Below the pieces are notes generated by a model, which did not search any database, had not been told where the DNA came from, and worked only from the letters and a program-made list of their open reading frames with translations. A program made the position numbers and the translations under genes. A stretch of DNA of 46,546 bases from Bacteroidota bacterium (GTDB lineage Bacteria > Bacteroidota > Bacteroidia > Bacteroidales > GCA-2711565), in the NCBI GenBank assembly GCA_003353955.1, contig PIVJ01000013.1, positions 1 to 46,546 of the forward strand, given 5' to 3'. This document shows, piece after piece, positions 9,314 to 17,421 of this stretch (its first letter is position 1; the number at the start of each line of letters is the position of its first letter).

Positions 9314-11124
9314 TGTTTAATTGGAATTAAATTAGTATTTAGCATCTTTGTTTCATACCAGGAAGGATGTACTTTCCCTGTTAAGTATTTTTCAATCATT
9401 AAACTGGCGATTGGTGCTGCCCAAGTTGCTCCAAAGCCACTATTTTCAACAACAACCGAAATTGCAATTTTCGGGTTGTCTTTGGGTGCAAACGCAATAA
9501 AAACGGAATGATCTTTTCCAAACGGATTTTCTGATGTTCCGGTTTTTCCGCACATTTGAATACTGTCAATACGATAATTTCGAACTGCACTATTTTCACC
9601 TGAATAAACTAATGACATTCCTTCTATTATTGTTTCAAAATGTTCAGCAAGAACACCTGTTTGCGTTGCTTTACTAAATTCTGTTGCTTCATTATCAGAA
9701 GTTGATTTTATCAAATGAGGAGGATATGAGAACCCTCTATTGGCAATTATGGCTATTTGATTTGCCATTTGTAATGGGGTTAATTCAACTTCTCCTTGCC
9801 CAATCGAGAGTGATCTGACCGTAGTTGCCCTCCATCCTTTTTGACCATAATACTCATTAAAATATGATGAAGCCGGTAAATTCCCATTTCTCTGACCAAT
9901 TATATCTGTGTGTAATTTCTGTCCAACACCAAATTTTTGAATATAATCGTACCATAAATCATATCCTTTCTGGGCAGAAGTAAACTTCTTTTGCTCCAAT
10001 ATCGATCGAAAAACTTTATAGAAGTATGGATTACATGATTGTTCAATTGCATGAACTAAATTAAGTGGTGATTCATGATTATGACTGCATACGAGTGGAG
10101 TTGAAGTAATTCCCCGGCATTCGTATCTTGTGTCTTTATTTAACAATCCTTCGTTTAATGCAGCTAATGCGGTAACAAGTTTAAATGTTGACCCGGGTGG
10201 GTATTGAGCCATGGTAGCGCGGTTAAAAAGTGGTTCTAAGGTATCTACACTGAGTTTAAGGAAGTTCTCACTTCTAATCCTACCGATTAATAAATTTGGA
10301 TCATAAGCAGGACTGGATATTAAGCTTAAAATTTCGCCCGTAGAGGGTTCAATGGCTACAATACTCCCTTTTTTATTTCGCATCAGCAATTCACCATACG
10401 CCTGCAATTTTGCATCAATTGATATTTGCAAATCTTTGCCTGCCATGGCAAGTAAATCGTATTCTCCATCCTGATAACTTCCCATTTCCCTGTTAAATAC
10501 ATCCACCAATTTTATTTCGATGCCTTTATTGCCTCTCAGTAATGTTTCGTAAAATTTTTCGATACCATTTTTCCCAATATAATCACCAGCACTATAAAAT
10601 TGATCATTTGTGATCTCATTTTGATCTACTTCTCCAACATAACCTAATACGTGTGCAGCAATCATACTTGGATATTTACGGAGCGTACGAGCCTGAACAA
10701 AAAAGCCTGGAAATTTATATAACTGTTCGGAAAGATATCCATAATCTTCTTTGGATATTTGCTTAAGAAAAGTTGAGGGTTTGAAATTTGAATAGCGTTT
10801 GGCTTTACTAAGAAGTTCTATATAAGTTTCAATATCAATTTTCAACAGGCGGCAAAGTTCCAGTGTATCAATCGTGTGAACCTGATTTGGAGTGACAAGG
10901 AGGTCATATACCGCTTCATTATAAACCAGTAGTTCGCCATTCCGATCGTAAATTAATCCCCTGGCAGGATAGCGTGTAATTTTTCTTAATACATTATTTT
11001 GCGCCGATAATTTATACTCATTATTAAGAATTTGTAAATGAAATAAGCGGGCAATAAATAGCATACCAACAAGAATGAAGAGGGTGAGTATCATTATCTT
11101 TCTGTTGGCATAATTTTTATTCAT
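9310..11124 (-). CDS. mrdA: Penicillin-binding protein 2 (elongation transpeptidase)
   Basis: Class B PBP that cross-links peptidoglycan in the elongasome with RodA. The 604-residue protein has one N-terminal membrane anchor (~11-28), a dimerization/pedestal domain (~50-225) and a transpeptidase domain. The latter contains the catalytic SxxK (PPGSTFKLV, Ser312-Lys315), SxN in EQSCNPYF (~365) and KTGTSENPFG (~530). All catalytic motifs are intact. Start ATG 11124 gives the expected short basic cytoplasmic tail before the anchor. It is the first gene of an mrdA-rodA operon with a 4-bp overlap, divergent from the LuxE-like gene. Confidence 0.95.
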   Translation of the reverse strand: MNKNYANRKIMILTLFILVGMLFIARLFHLQILNNEYKLSAQNNVLRKITRYPARGLIYDRNGELLVYNEAVYDLLVTPNQVHTIDTLELCRLLKIDIETYIELLSKAKRYSNFKPSTFLKQISKEDYGYLSEQLYKFPGFFVQARTLRKYPSMIAAHVLGYVGEVDQNEITNDQFYSAGDYIGKNGIEKFYETLLRGNKGIEIKLVDVFNREMGSYQDGEYDLLAMAGKDLQISIDAKLQAYGELLMRNKKGSIVAIEPSTGEILSLISSPAYDPNLLIGRIRSENFLKLSVDTLEPLFNRATMAQYPPGSTFKLVTALAALNEGLLNKDTRYECRGITSTPLVCSHNHESPLNLVHAIEQSCNPYFYKVFRSILEQKKFTSAQKGYDLWYDYIQKFGVGQKLHTDIIGQRNGNLPASSYFNEYYGQKGWRATTVRSLSIGQGEVELTPLQMANQIAIIANRGFSYPPHLIKSTSDNEATEFSKATQTGVLAEHFETIIEGMSLVYSGENSAVRNYRIDSIQMCGKTGTSENPFGKDHSVFIAFAPKDNPKIAISVVVENSGFGATWAAPIASLMIEKYLTGKVHPSWYETKMLNTNLIPIKH

Positions 11125-11210
11125 CCTTAAAGCTTAGTTTTTAGCAATGTAGTAAATAAAACAGATTGTATTGAATTTTTACATGCACAAATTCGTATTT
11201 TCTAAAATTA

Positions 11211-11218
11211 CAAAATTA
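11211..11218 (-). promoter_or_regulatory. Possible -7 promoter box for mrdA-rodA
   Basis: TAATTTTG on the minus strand fits TAnnTTTG and would give a leader of about 80 bases before mrdA. No good -33 partner is visible. Confidence 0.35.
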
Positions 11219-11236
11219 TAATATGCAGCAATTGGT

Positions 11237-11244
11237 TAAATTTG
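11237..11244 (+). promoter_or_regulatory. -7 promoter box abutting the LuxE-like start codon
   Basis: TAAATTTG fits TAnnTTTG. Its last base is only five bases before ATG 11250, so the predicted transcript would begin at or within the start codon, giving a leaderless mRNA or a downstream true start. Confidence 0.4.
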
Positions 11245-11249
11245 CTTAA

Positions 11250-12242
11250 ATGGATCAAAAGAAAAAACGCATTGAACAACTTTTTAGAATTAAGAATAAT
11301 ACAGAATTTGAAAGTCTGGCATTACAGATTTTTAGGTATCAGGTAGCACATAATGAAATATATAAGTCTTATATCAAGGCGTTAAAAATTGAAATAAAAA
11401 ACATCTCCGGTATTAGTGAAATTCCATTTCTTCCTATTCAGTTATTTAAGAACCATGAAGTAGTATGTGGAAAATTTGTACCCGAAATGATTTTTGAGAG
11501 CAGTGGAACAACCGGTTTGAATACAAGCAAACATATTATTTCAGACCTCTCAGTGTATCAAAAAAGTTTTATCAAATCATTTAATAAGTTCTATGGTGAC
11601 ATAGGTCAATATTGTATACTTGGCTTACTTCCTTCGTATCTTGAGCGAAATAATTCATCATTGGTTTATATGGTTAATGAATTAATAAAAAGAAGTAATC
11701 TTCCTCAAAGCGGATTTTATAGAGATAATTACGAAGCATTAATTTCTGTCATCAATTCCAAGGAGTTGAGTGATCAGCCTATCATTTTAATTGGTGTGTC
11801 CTTTGCGTTATTGGATGTCGTAGAGAATTACAAACTGAATAATCCTAATATAATTGTGATGGAAACCGGAGGCATGAAAGGAAAAAGAAAGGAACTCACA
11901 AGAGAAGAATTGCATCAAGATTTGAAAAAAGGTTTCAATGTAAACGCTATTCACTCTGAGTATGGAATGACTGAAATATTATCACAAGCCTATTCAATGG
12001 GTGAAGGAATATTTTATACGCCCAATTGGATGCGGATTTTAATTCGTGATACCAATGACCCATTTTGCAATGTTGATAACGGAATTAGTGGCGGTATAAA
12101 TATTATTGATTTGGCTAATATTAATTCATGCTCATTTATTATGACTCAGGATTTGGGTAGACTTTATAATGATGGATCGTTTGAAGTATTAGGCAGATTT
12201 GATTCAAGCGATATCAGGGGTTGTAATTTATTGCTTGGCTGA
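11250..12242 (+). CDS. LuxE/PaaK-family acyltransferase (acyl-protein synthetase-like)
   Basis: A 330-residue member of the ANL adenylating superfamily in its short LuxE form. The nucleotide-binding motif FESSGTTGLNTSKH is at 82-95, METGGMKGKRKELTREEL near 208-225, HSEYGMTEILSQAY near 240-255, and a C-terminal TQDLGRLYNDGSFEVLGRFD. LuxE activates fatty acids as acyl-AMP and passes them to a cysteine for reduction by LuxC. No luxC, luxD or luciferase gene is nearby, so the acceptor here is unknown. It stands alone between divergent mrdA and convergent rsmI. Confidence 0.8.
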   Translation: MDQKKKRIEQLFRIKNNTEFESLALQIFRYQVAHNEIYKSYIKALKIEIKNISGISEIPFLPIQLFKNHEVVCGKFVPEMIFESSGTTGLNTSKHIISDLSVYQKSFIKSFNKFYGDIGQYCILGLLPSYLERNNSSLVYMVNELIKRSNLPQSGFYRDNYEALISVINSKELSDQPIILIGVSFALLDVVENYKLNNPNIIVMETGGMKGKRKELTREELHQDLKKGFNVNAIHSEYGMTEILSQAYSMGEGIFYTPNWMRILIRDTNDPFCNVDNGISGGINIIDLANINSCSFIMTQDLGRLYNDGSFEVLGRFDSSDIRGCNLLLG

Positions 12243-12288
12243 TCATAAGTATAATTCTTTGATATTTATTTGCTCTTTCAAAAGTATG

Positions 12289-12323
12289 AAAAATTAAGAC
12301 CCCCTGAAAAGGAGGGTCTTAAT
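12289..12323 (-). terminator. Strong hairpin terminator between convergent genes
   Basis: ATTAAGACCC-CCT (12293-12305) pairs with AGG-GGGTCTTAAT (12310-12323) around a GAAA loop with one bulged base. On the minus strand the stem is followed by five T residues, so it terminates leftward transcription. The plus-strand side has no T run but may still slow the LuxE-like transcript. Confidence 0.65.
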
Positions 12324-12385
12324 GCACCAAATATTTAACTAACATGAAATTGCAATCACAAAATCAGATGACTTTGTGAATGTTT

Positions 12386-12511
12386 TTAATTATGGTCATC
12401 GAAACCATCTTTGAGTCTGTTTATTAAAAATCTCCAATAATATTTAATTCTTTTATTCATGACTCTGTTTAAAATGTGTACGTTGACGAGAACTATAATA
12501 GCGAATGCCAT
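12386..12511 (-). CDS. Possible 41- or 24-residue microprotein
   Basis: A short frame inside the 398-bp gap between the LuxE-like gene and rsmI. From ATG 12511 it gives 41 residues: a hydrophobic start (MAFAIIVLVNVHIL) then a basic-aromatic tail (KYYWRFLINRLKDGF). From ATG 12460 it gives only the last 24 residues, starting MNKRIK. A perfect -7 box lies at 12514-12521, so a transcript starting near 12508 would favour the 24-residue form with a ~48-base leader. A terminator follows at 12289-12323. I do not recognise the sequence; the region could instead be a non-coding RNA of about 220 nt. Confidence 0.35.
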   Translation of the reverse strand: MAFAIIVLVNVHILNRVMNKRIKYYWRFLINRLKDGFDDHN

Positions 12512-12513
12512 GC

Positions 12514-12521
12514 CAAACTTA
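12514..12521 (-). promoter_or_regulatory. -7 promoter box for the orphan short transcript
   Basis: TAAGTTTG on the minus strand is a full match to TAnnTTTG, with no annotated gene between it and the terminator at 12289-12323 other than the short frame. A -33 partner is not clear. Confidence 0.4.
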
Positions 12522-12640
12522 TAAGTTGCACAAGAATAATAATATAAGATGTGGATTTAATTGAAAAAGTGTTCGTTTTCTCCTGGTGATTGTACAAAAC
12601 CGTACAAAAACAGTAAAATAAGATGATATGAATGGAGCAA

Positions 12641-13324
12641 TTATTTCTTACTTTTTCTTAATCCATCAACGATAATCACAATTTCACCCTTAATTTTGTT
12701 CTCCCTGAAATGTTGTAAAACCTCTCCAATTACACCCCGAACATTTTCCTCATGAAGTTTGGTTAATTCTCTCGAAACACTAATCTGTCGATTGATTCCA
12801 AATATAGTCTTGAATTGCTCCAATGTTTTAATAAGTCGATGAGGAGACTCATAAAATATCATTGTATAGGTTTGGTCACCGAGGTGCTGAAGTTTAGTGT
12901 TTCGTCCTTTCTTTACAGGTAAAAATCCTTCAAAGATAAATCGATCTGACGGCAATCCTGAATGCACCAGTGCCGGAATAAAAGCTGTTGCACCCGGAAG
13001 GCATTCAACTTCAATATTGGCATTAAGGCATTCGCGCACCAATAAAAATCCCGGATCTGAAATGGCCGGAGTTCCTGCATCTGTTACTAATGCTATAGTT
13101 TTACCATCCAATATTTGTTGAATAATTTTTTCGATTGATCTGTGTTCATTATGCTGATGGTGAGATCGTAATGTATTATTAATTTGATAATGCTTAAGTA
13201 GAATACCCGTTTTTCTGGTATCTTCGGCCAAAACCACATCCACTTCTTTTAAAATCCGAATCGCTCTTAAAGTAATGTCTTCAAGATTTCCTATAGGTGT
13301 GGGTACTAAAAATAACTTTGACAT
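12641..13324 (-). CDS. rsmI: 16S rRNA (cytidine1402-2'-O)-methyltransferase
   Basis: Methylates the ribose of C1402 in the decoding centre of 16S rRNA using S-adenosylmethionine. The 227-residue product shows the tetrapyrrole-methylase fold motifs in order: LFLVPTPIGNLEDITLRA (4-21), LAEDTRKTG (~33-41), ALVTDAGTPAISDPG (~78-92), LPGATAFIPALVHSGLP (~108-124), FEGFLP (~130) and YESPHR (~160). It is somewhat shorter than E. coli RsmI, lacking part of the C-terminal domain, as is common in this phylum. It is 30 bp downstream of the next leftward gene and is probably co-transcribed. Confidence 0.95.
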   Translation of the reverse strand: MSKLFLVPTPIGNLEDITLRAIRILKEVDVVLAEDTRKTGILLKHYQINNTLRSHHQHNEHRSIEKIIQQILDGKTIALVTDAGTPAISDPGFLLVRECLNANIEVECLPGATAFIPALVHSGLPSDRFIFEGFLPVKKGRNTKLQHLGDQTYTMIFYESPHRLIKTLEQFKTIFGINRQISVSRELTKLHEENVRGVIGEVLQHFRENKIKGEIVIIVDGLRKSKK

Positions 13325-13354
13325 TTTCTTGCAACTTTTTGCCTACTAGCTAAT

Positions 13355-14134
13355 TTAATATCTTCTTTCAACAATTGATATTAATTTTTCCAAAGCTCCA
13401 TTTTCCTCTTTCCAATTATATTCCCCTTGTAAGTTTTTAATTTCTGCTAAGGCTTCATCAGGATTTTCGATGGAATTTAATCGATTAATTGAATCGTTAT
13501 AATTTTTTAAGTTTCCTCCAAATAATTCATTAATAAATAAAAACTTATCATTTATTCCAATAGCAGACTTAATATCGATAAATTGAGTTTGTTGCATCTT
13601 ATCTGCCAAGCTTGGGTCTTGTTGTGCACTTAATTTCTCACCAATGGAAGGCGCAGTTTCACTAAATAAATCTGAGTCCTTCATCGCTAAAATTTCCTTT
13701 TTGGAAGGAGCAGGGTTCTTGGCATTCTTCGCAAAGTCAATAATTGGCGATGGGGGCTCTTGAATTGTTTCCGATTTAGGTTCCTGCAAAGAATCTTCTA
13801 CTGGTGCAAAGTTGGGAAATACGTTCTCGATTTTAACTTTTTCCTCCTTAACCTCTATGGGCTTTTCAATCTTTATTTTTTCTTTAGTGGGAATAGGAAC
13901 GGGATCAGGTTCTTTTTCAGTTTTGGGACTTTCCGCTGTTTTGATCTCTGGTAATAAATCTTGACTTCTTTCAAGTGATTGAATTGCCTCATAAAACTTT
14001 ATAATATTCTTCTTGAGCATATCAATGTAAAGCTGAGGGATATTTCCTTCCAGTTCATTGAGTATTTTAGTTTGTTCTTTAATTAACTCAAAAATATCAA
14101 GCAACTGTTGTTTCTTGGTAGTTAAATCATCCAT
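13355..14134 (-). CDS. Conserved-type hypothetical protein with Pro/Glu-rich linker
   Basis: A 259-residue protein without a recognised domain and without signal or membrane segments. Residues ~1-65 look like a helical coiled coil (KKQQLLDIFELIKEQTKILNE). Residues ~66-150 are a low-complexity linker rich in P, E and K. Residues ~180-259 form a compact helical end (DIKSAIGINDKFLFINELFGG, then YNDSINRLNSIENPDEALAE). The modular design suggests a cytoplasmic adaptor. It is divergent from tdk and upstream of rsmI. From memory, similar proteins occur beside tdk/rsmI in other Bacteroidota, but I cannot name a function. Confidence 0.6.
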   Translation of the reverse strand: MDDLTTKKQQLLDIFELIKEQTKILNELEGNIPQLYIDMLKKNIIKFYEAIQSLERSQDLLPEIKTAESPKTEKEPDPVPIPTKEKIKIEKPIEVKEEKVKIENVFPNFAPVEDSLQEPKSETIQEPPSPIIDFAKNAKNPAPSKKEILAMKDSDLFSETAPSIGEKLSAQQDPSLADKMQQTQFIDIKSAIGINDKFLFINELFGGNLKNYNDSINRLNSIENPDEALAEIKNLQGEYNWKEENGALEKLISIVERRY

Positions 14135-14257
14135 TCTTTATTTTTTAAATTGATATAAATATTAACGTATTAAGCCCGAGAAAGTATTAATTTAGCAAAT
14201 AAGAGTGATTACTAAATTGATTTGTTAAAGATAAAAAAAGAAAACTTTTCGCATTAA

Positions 14258-14836
14258 ATGTTTTTAGAAAAAACAGCAAATCGTGCAGTACGATCGGGTT
14301 GGATCGAAGTTATTTGTGGTTCGATGTTCTCCGGTAAAACCGAAGAACTTATTCGTCGTTTAAATAGGGCGAAGATTGCCAAGCAAAAAGTTGAGATTTT
14401 CAAACCCGCAGTAGATAAACGATACGATGATAAGAATATTGTTTCTCATGATGAGAACCCTGTTAGTTCTACTCCCGTAGAAACTGCTGCTCAAATATTA
14501 TTGTATGATATTAATGTTGACGTAGTGGCAATTGACGAGGCTCAATTTTTTAACTTGGAATTAGTTTCCGTGGTTAATGAATTAGCAAATCGTGGATTCA
14601 GAGTTATTGTGGCAGGACTGGATATGGATTTCAGGGGAGAGCCATTCGGACCCATACCGGGTTTAATGGCCATTGCCGAATATGTAACCAAAGTTCACGC
14701 TATCTGCATGAAGTGTGGAAACCTAGCTCAGTATTCACACCGTTTTATTAAAGACGACAGCTTGGTTGTATTGGGCGAAAAAGAAAGTTACGAGCCTTTA
14801 TGCAGAAGTTGTTTTATCGAAAGACAAAATTCGTAA
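14258..14836 (+). CDS. tdk: Thymidine kinase
   Basis: Salvage enzyme that phosphorylates thymidine with ATP. The 192-residue type II thymidine kinase has a P-loop [10 protein letters not shown] (21-30), the DEAQFF Walker-B motif (~90-95), the lasso-region [13 protein letters not shown] (~118-130) and a structural zinc site from CMKC (~149-152) and CRSC (~183-186). Length is normal. The start [11 protein letters not shown] gives the short N-terminal extension usual in this phylum. It begins a rightward group with the cyclophilin and pheS. Confidence 0.95.
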   Translation: MFLEKTANRAVRSGWIEVICGSMFSGKTEELIRRLNRAKIAKQKVEIFKPAVDKRYDDKNIVSHDENPVSSTPVETAAQILLYDINVDVVAIDEAQFFNLELVSVVNELANRGFRVIVAGLDMDFRGEPFGPIPGLMAIAEYVTKVHAICMKCGNLAQYSHRFIKDDSLVVLGEKESYEPLCRSCFIERQNS

Positions 14837-14911
14837 AAATTAAGGCGGTCTCATAACTTCCATAATTCCCTTAAATTTAGTAATATTGCATGTGTTATTA
14901 AACCCCAAATT

Positions 14912-15562
14912 ATGAAAAAGAACTTAGCAATACTTCTAACAATGGTCGTAGCTACGACGCTATTTTTTAATATGTGTACAGCTTCACCAAAATATGGTGA
15001 AGATACCTTTGTAGAGATTTCAACTGATTATGGAGACATCACAATTAAGCTCTATGATGAAACTCCTAAACATCGTGATAACTTCGTTAAGTTAGTGAAT
15101 GAAGGTTGGTATGACGAATCTATATTTCACAGAATAATTAAAGATTTTATGATTCAGGGTGGTGGAGCTACCGATGGAAAAAACGACCCGGATTACAGAG
15201 TAGATGCCGAAATCTTACCCCAATTATTTCATAAGAAAGGTGTGTTGGCAGCAGCTCGTCAAGGCGATGGTGTAAATCCTGAACGTGCATCATCCAGTTG
15301 CCAGTTTTACATAGTTCAAGGAAGGGTATTCAGCGACAGTGAACTAACTGCCGCAGAAGCCAGGGCTGGAAGACCCATAACTGAGAAACAGAAAGAAGTT
15401 TACAAAACTATTGGAGGAACTCCCCATCTGGATGGAGCCTATACTGTTTTTGGTGAAATAGTTAAAGGATTGGATGTGGTTGATAAGATTGCGGCTGTTG
15501 AAACGGCTAAGGACGATCGACCGGTTAAAGAAATTAAAATGGCTGTCAAAATTGTTAGATAA
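14912..15562 (+). CDS. Cyclophilin-type peptidyl-prolyl isomerase, exported
   Basis: A 216-residue exported cyclophilin that isomerises proline bonds. Residues 1-22 form a signal sequence ending in NMC, possibly a degenerate lipobox. The cyclophilin domain follows: [34 protein letters not shown] (~70-82, catalytic Arg region), [10 protein letters not shown] (~127-136) and the late [20 protein letters not shown]. An insertion ([20 protein letters not shown], ~141-160) is typical of Bacteroidota homologues. It is followed by pheS after 8 bp, so the two are probably co-transcribed. Confidence 0.9.
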   Translation: MKKNLAILLTMVVATTLFFNMCTASPKYGEDTFVEISTDYGDITIKLYDETPKHRDNFVKLVNEGWYDESIFHRIIKDFMIQGGGATDGKNDPDYRVDAEILPQLFHKKGVLAAARQGDGVNPERASSSCQFYIVQGRVFSDSELTAAEARAGRPITEKQKEVYKTIGGTPHLDGAYTVFGEIVKGLDVVDKIAAVETAKDDRPVKEIKMAVKIVR

Positions 15563-15570
15563 ACCATTTG

Positions 15571-16593
15571 ATGAAAGAAAAAATACAACAATTTCTTAAA
15601 GAGATATCTGCTTTTTCCGGTGAAAATAAGGAAGAAGTGGAGCAGTTTCGAATTAAGTATTTGAGTAAAAAAGGATTGATTCCATCTTTGTTTGGAGAGT
15701 TTAGAGCTGTGGCTCCCGAACTTCGCAAAGAAATGGGGCAAGCATTGAATGAATTAAAAATCAAAGCCCAGGATAAATTTAATCAGTTGACAGAAAAACT
15801 TGATGATAATTCTCAGGAAACAGATAATGACCTCGACCTAAGTCTGCCGGTTGATTTTCATGAATTGGGTGCACGTCATCCACTATCGATTGTTAGGAAT
15901 AGTATTATTGAAATATTTGCCCGATTGGGATATACCATTTCCGAAGGACCGGAAATAGAAGATGATATGCATAATTTTACAGCATTAAATTTTCCTCTCG
16001 ATCATCCGGCGCGTGACATGCAGGATACTTTTTTTATTGAGAAGAATCCTGATATTGCCTTGCGAACTCACACCTCATCGGTGCAGGTTCGGGTAATGAA
16101 AAATCAGAAACCCCCAATCAGAACTATTTCTCCGGGTCGGGTATTTAGAAATGAAGCAATTTCGGCCAGGGCACATTGTATATTTCATCAGGTTGAAGGA
16201 TTGTACATTAACAAAAATGTTTCCTTTGCCGACTTAAAGCAAACCTTATTATATTTTTCACGTGAGTTCTTTGGTGAGAATACGCAAATCCGCTTAAGGC
16301 CTTCCTATTTCCCGTTTACAGAACCATCAGCCGAAATGGATATTTCCTGCAATATTTGTGGAGGTAAAGGCTGTAATATTTGTAAATATACCGGATGGGT
16401 TGAAATTTTAGGCTGTGGAATGGTAGATCCGAATGTGCTTGAAAATTGTGGAATTGACAGTGAAATTTATACCGGGTTTGCATTTGGTATGGGCATTGAA
16501 CGCATTGCCATGCTGAAATATCAGATCAATGATATTCGGTTGTTCTTCGAAAATAACAAACGATTTTTGAAACAATTTGAGTCGGCTAATTAA
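15571..16593 (+). CDS. pheS: Phenylalanyl-tRNA synthetase alpha subunit
   Basis: Charges tRNA-Phe as the alpha part of the alpha2beta2 enzyme. The 340-residue product has the N-terminal helical tRNA-binding arm (1-~90) and the class II catalytic core. The core contains motif 2 ([12 protein letters not shown], ~188-199), IFHQVEGL (~208-215), the [17 protein letters not shown] cysteine motif (~263-279) and motif 3 [14 protein letters not shown] (~304-317). The frame is open from a TTG one codon earlier; ATG 15571 is preferred. Its last six codons lie in a 40-bp direct repeat, and a diverged copy of its last ~55 codons lies 8.6 kb downstream, so its 3' end was the target of an insertion. Confidence 0.96.
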   Translation: MKEKIQQFLKEISAFSGENKEEVEQFRIKYLSKKGLIPSLFGEFRAVAPELRKEMGQALNELKIKAQDKFNQLTEKLDDNSQETDNDLDLSLPVDFHELGARHPLSIVRNSIIEIFARLGYTISEGPEIEDDMHNFTALNFPLDHPARDMQDTFFIEKNPDIALRTHTSSVQVRVMKNQKPPIRTISPGRVFRNEAISARAHCIFHQVEGLYINKNVSFADLKQTLLYFSREFFGENTQIRLRPSYFPFTEPSAEMDISCNICGGKGCNICKYTGWVEILGCGMVDPNVLENCGIDSEIYTGFAFGMGIERIAMLKYQINDIRLFFENNKRFLKQFESAN

Positions 16594-16615
16594 TTCAAAT
16601 CAAAATCGAAACAAC
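16576..16615 (+). repeat. Left 40-bp direct repeat at the pheS 3' end (putative attachment site)
   Basis: Forty bases from TTTGAGTCGG to TCGAAACAAC are identical to 25237-25276. They cover the last six codons and stop of pheS plus 22 downstream bases. The two copies bound the accessory region, as target-site or attachment repeats do. Confidence 0.8.
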
Positions 16616-16953
16616 ATTTGATGAGTGTTGGCGCTCGTCAAACATTCTCCCCAGAAAAATTGTTTAACCTCTGGATATAGTCTGAAAATTTCACGTGCTG
16701 TCAAACTCCCTACCGTGTTGACAATCTTTTTGGGAGACATCATTGGAACACTTTGTATCAAAAAACGAACATGATTATCATCACATCCTATCTCTACAAA
16801 ATGAATCTCAAATCGGGATGAGATTCCTCAACAAATTTCTTGCATCGTAATAGAAACTTCATCAGTTAAAACACTTCGCCTATATTTTATCGGACAAAGC
16901 AAATGATACAATAACAAACTCTTATTGTGGCTCTTGTGTATATGTCCACTCAT
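16616..16953 (-). pseudogene. IS200/IS605-family transposase TnpA remnant
   Basis: The minus strand from ATG 16953 reads MSGHIHKSHNKSLLLYHLLC, then PIKYRRSVLTDEVS, an in-frame TGA after MQEIC, then EIHFVEIGCDDNHVRFLIQS and SPKKIVNTVGSLTAREIFRL. This is the Y1 HUH-transposase pattern. The metal-binding HxH has become HVR, one stop codon interrupts the frame, and the end (FWGECLTSANTHQ) breaks off before the region where the catalytic tyrosine should be. The frame then runs into the pheS repeat. It is inactive. Confidence 0.75.
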
Positions 16954-16982
16954 AATCCAAAAATAACTATCTTTATTCTACA

Positions 16983-17000
16983 CCCGACACAAGCATCGGG
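16983..17000. repeat. Short palindrome upstream of the IS200/IS605 remnant
   Basis: CCCGA and TCGGG, separated by eight bases, form a small hairpin about 30 bases upstream of the transposase start. IS200/IS605 elements carry subterminal hairpins that TnpA recognises, so this may be what is left of the element end. Confidence 0.4.
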
Positions 17001-17194
17001 GAATTCTTTTGGTTTAAAAATGTGTTTCTGCAATTATATATACACAATAAATAAAATGACCACAAAAACACAGTGTCTTCATTATGTTGCTATTCAGCCT
17101 ATTAACAATTTATACTACGATGGGGATAAGTAATATATACATAATATAGCTGTGGATAGCCAATAGTTGGCGGTAATTAAAAAAACGAGGAAAT

Positions 17195-17251
17195 ATGAGA
17201 AAATCGATCATTACATTTTTTATTTTCGCAATAAATCTGATTACATCCTAG
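17195..17251 (+). pseudogene. Truncated signal-peptide-only gene
   Basis: ATG 17195 opens a frame MRKSIITFFIFAINLITS that stops at once. It looks like a signal peptide whose gene body has been lost. The stretch up to 17421 holds only short AT-rich sequence and a small hairpin (TCACC/GGTGA near 17346-17358), with no further gene. Confidence 0.3.
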
Positions 17252-17421
17252 ATTGAGCGATTTGCAAAAAAAAATCAAAAGACGTCTTGTTTAACAAATT
17301 GTTAATGAGTATATTAAATGTGATAAAACAAAAAAATAACACATCACCTTTTAGGTGAACAAGAACATCTTCTATGGGTACTAAGATAACAAAAACCGAA
17401 AAAGTCTAAAAGGCAGAACAT

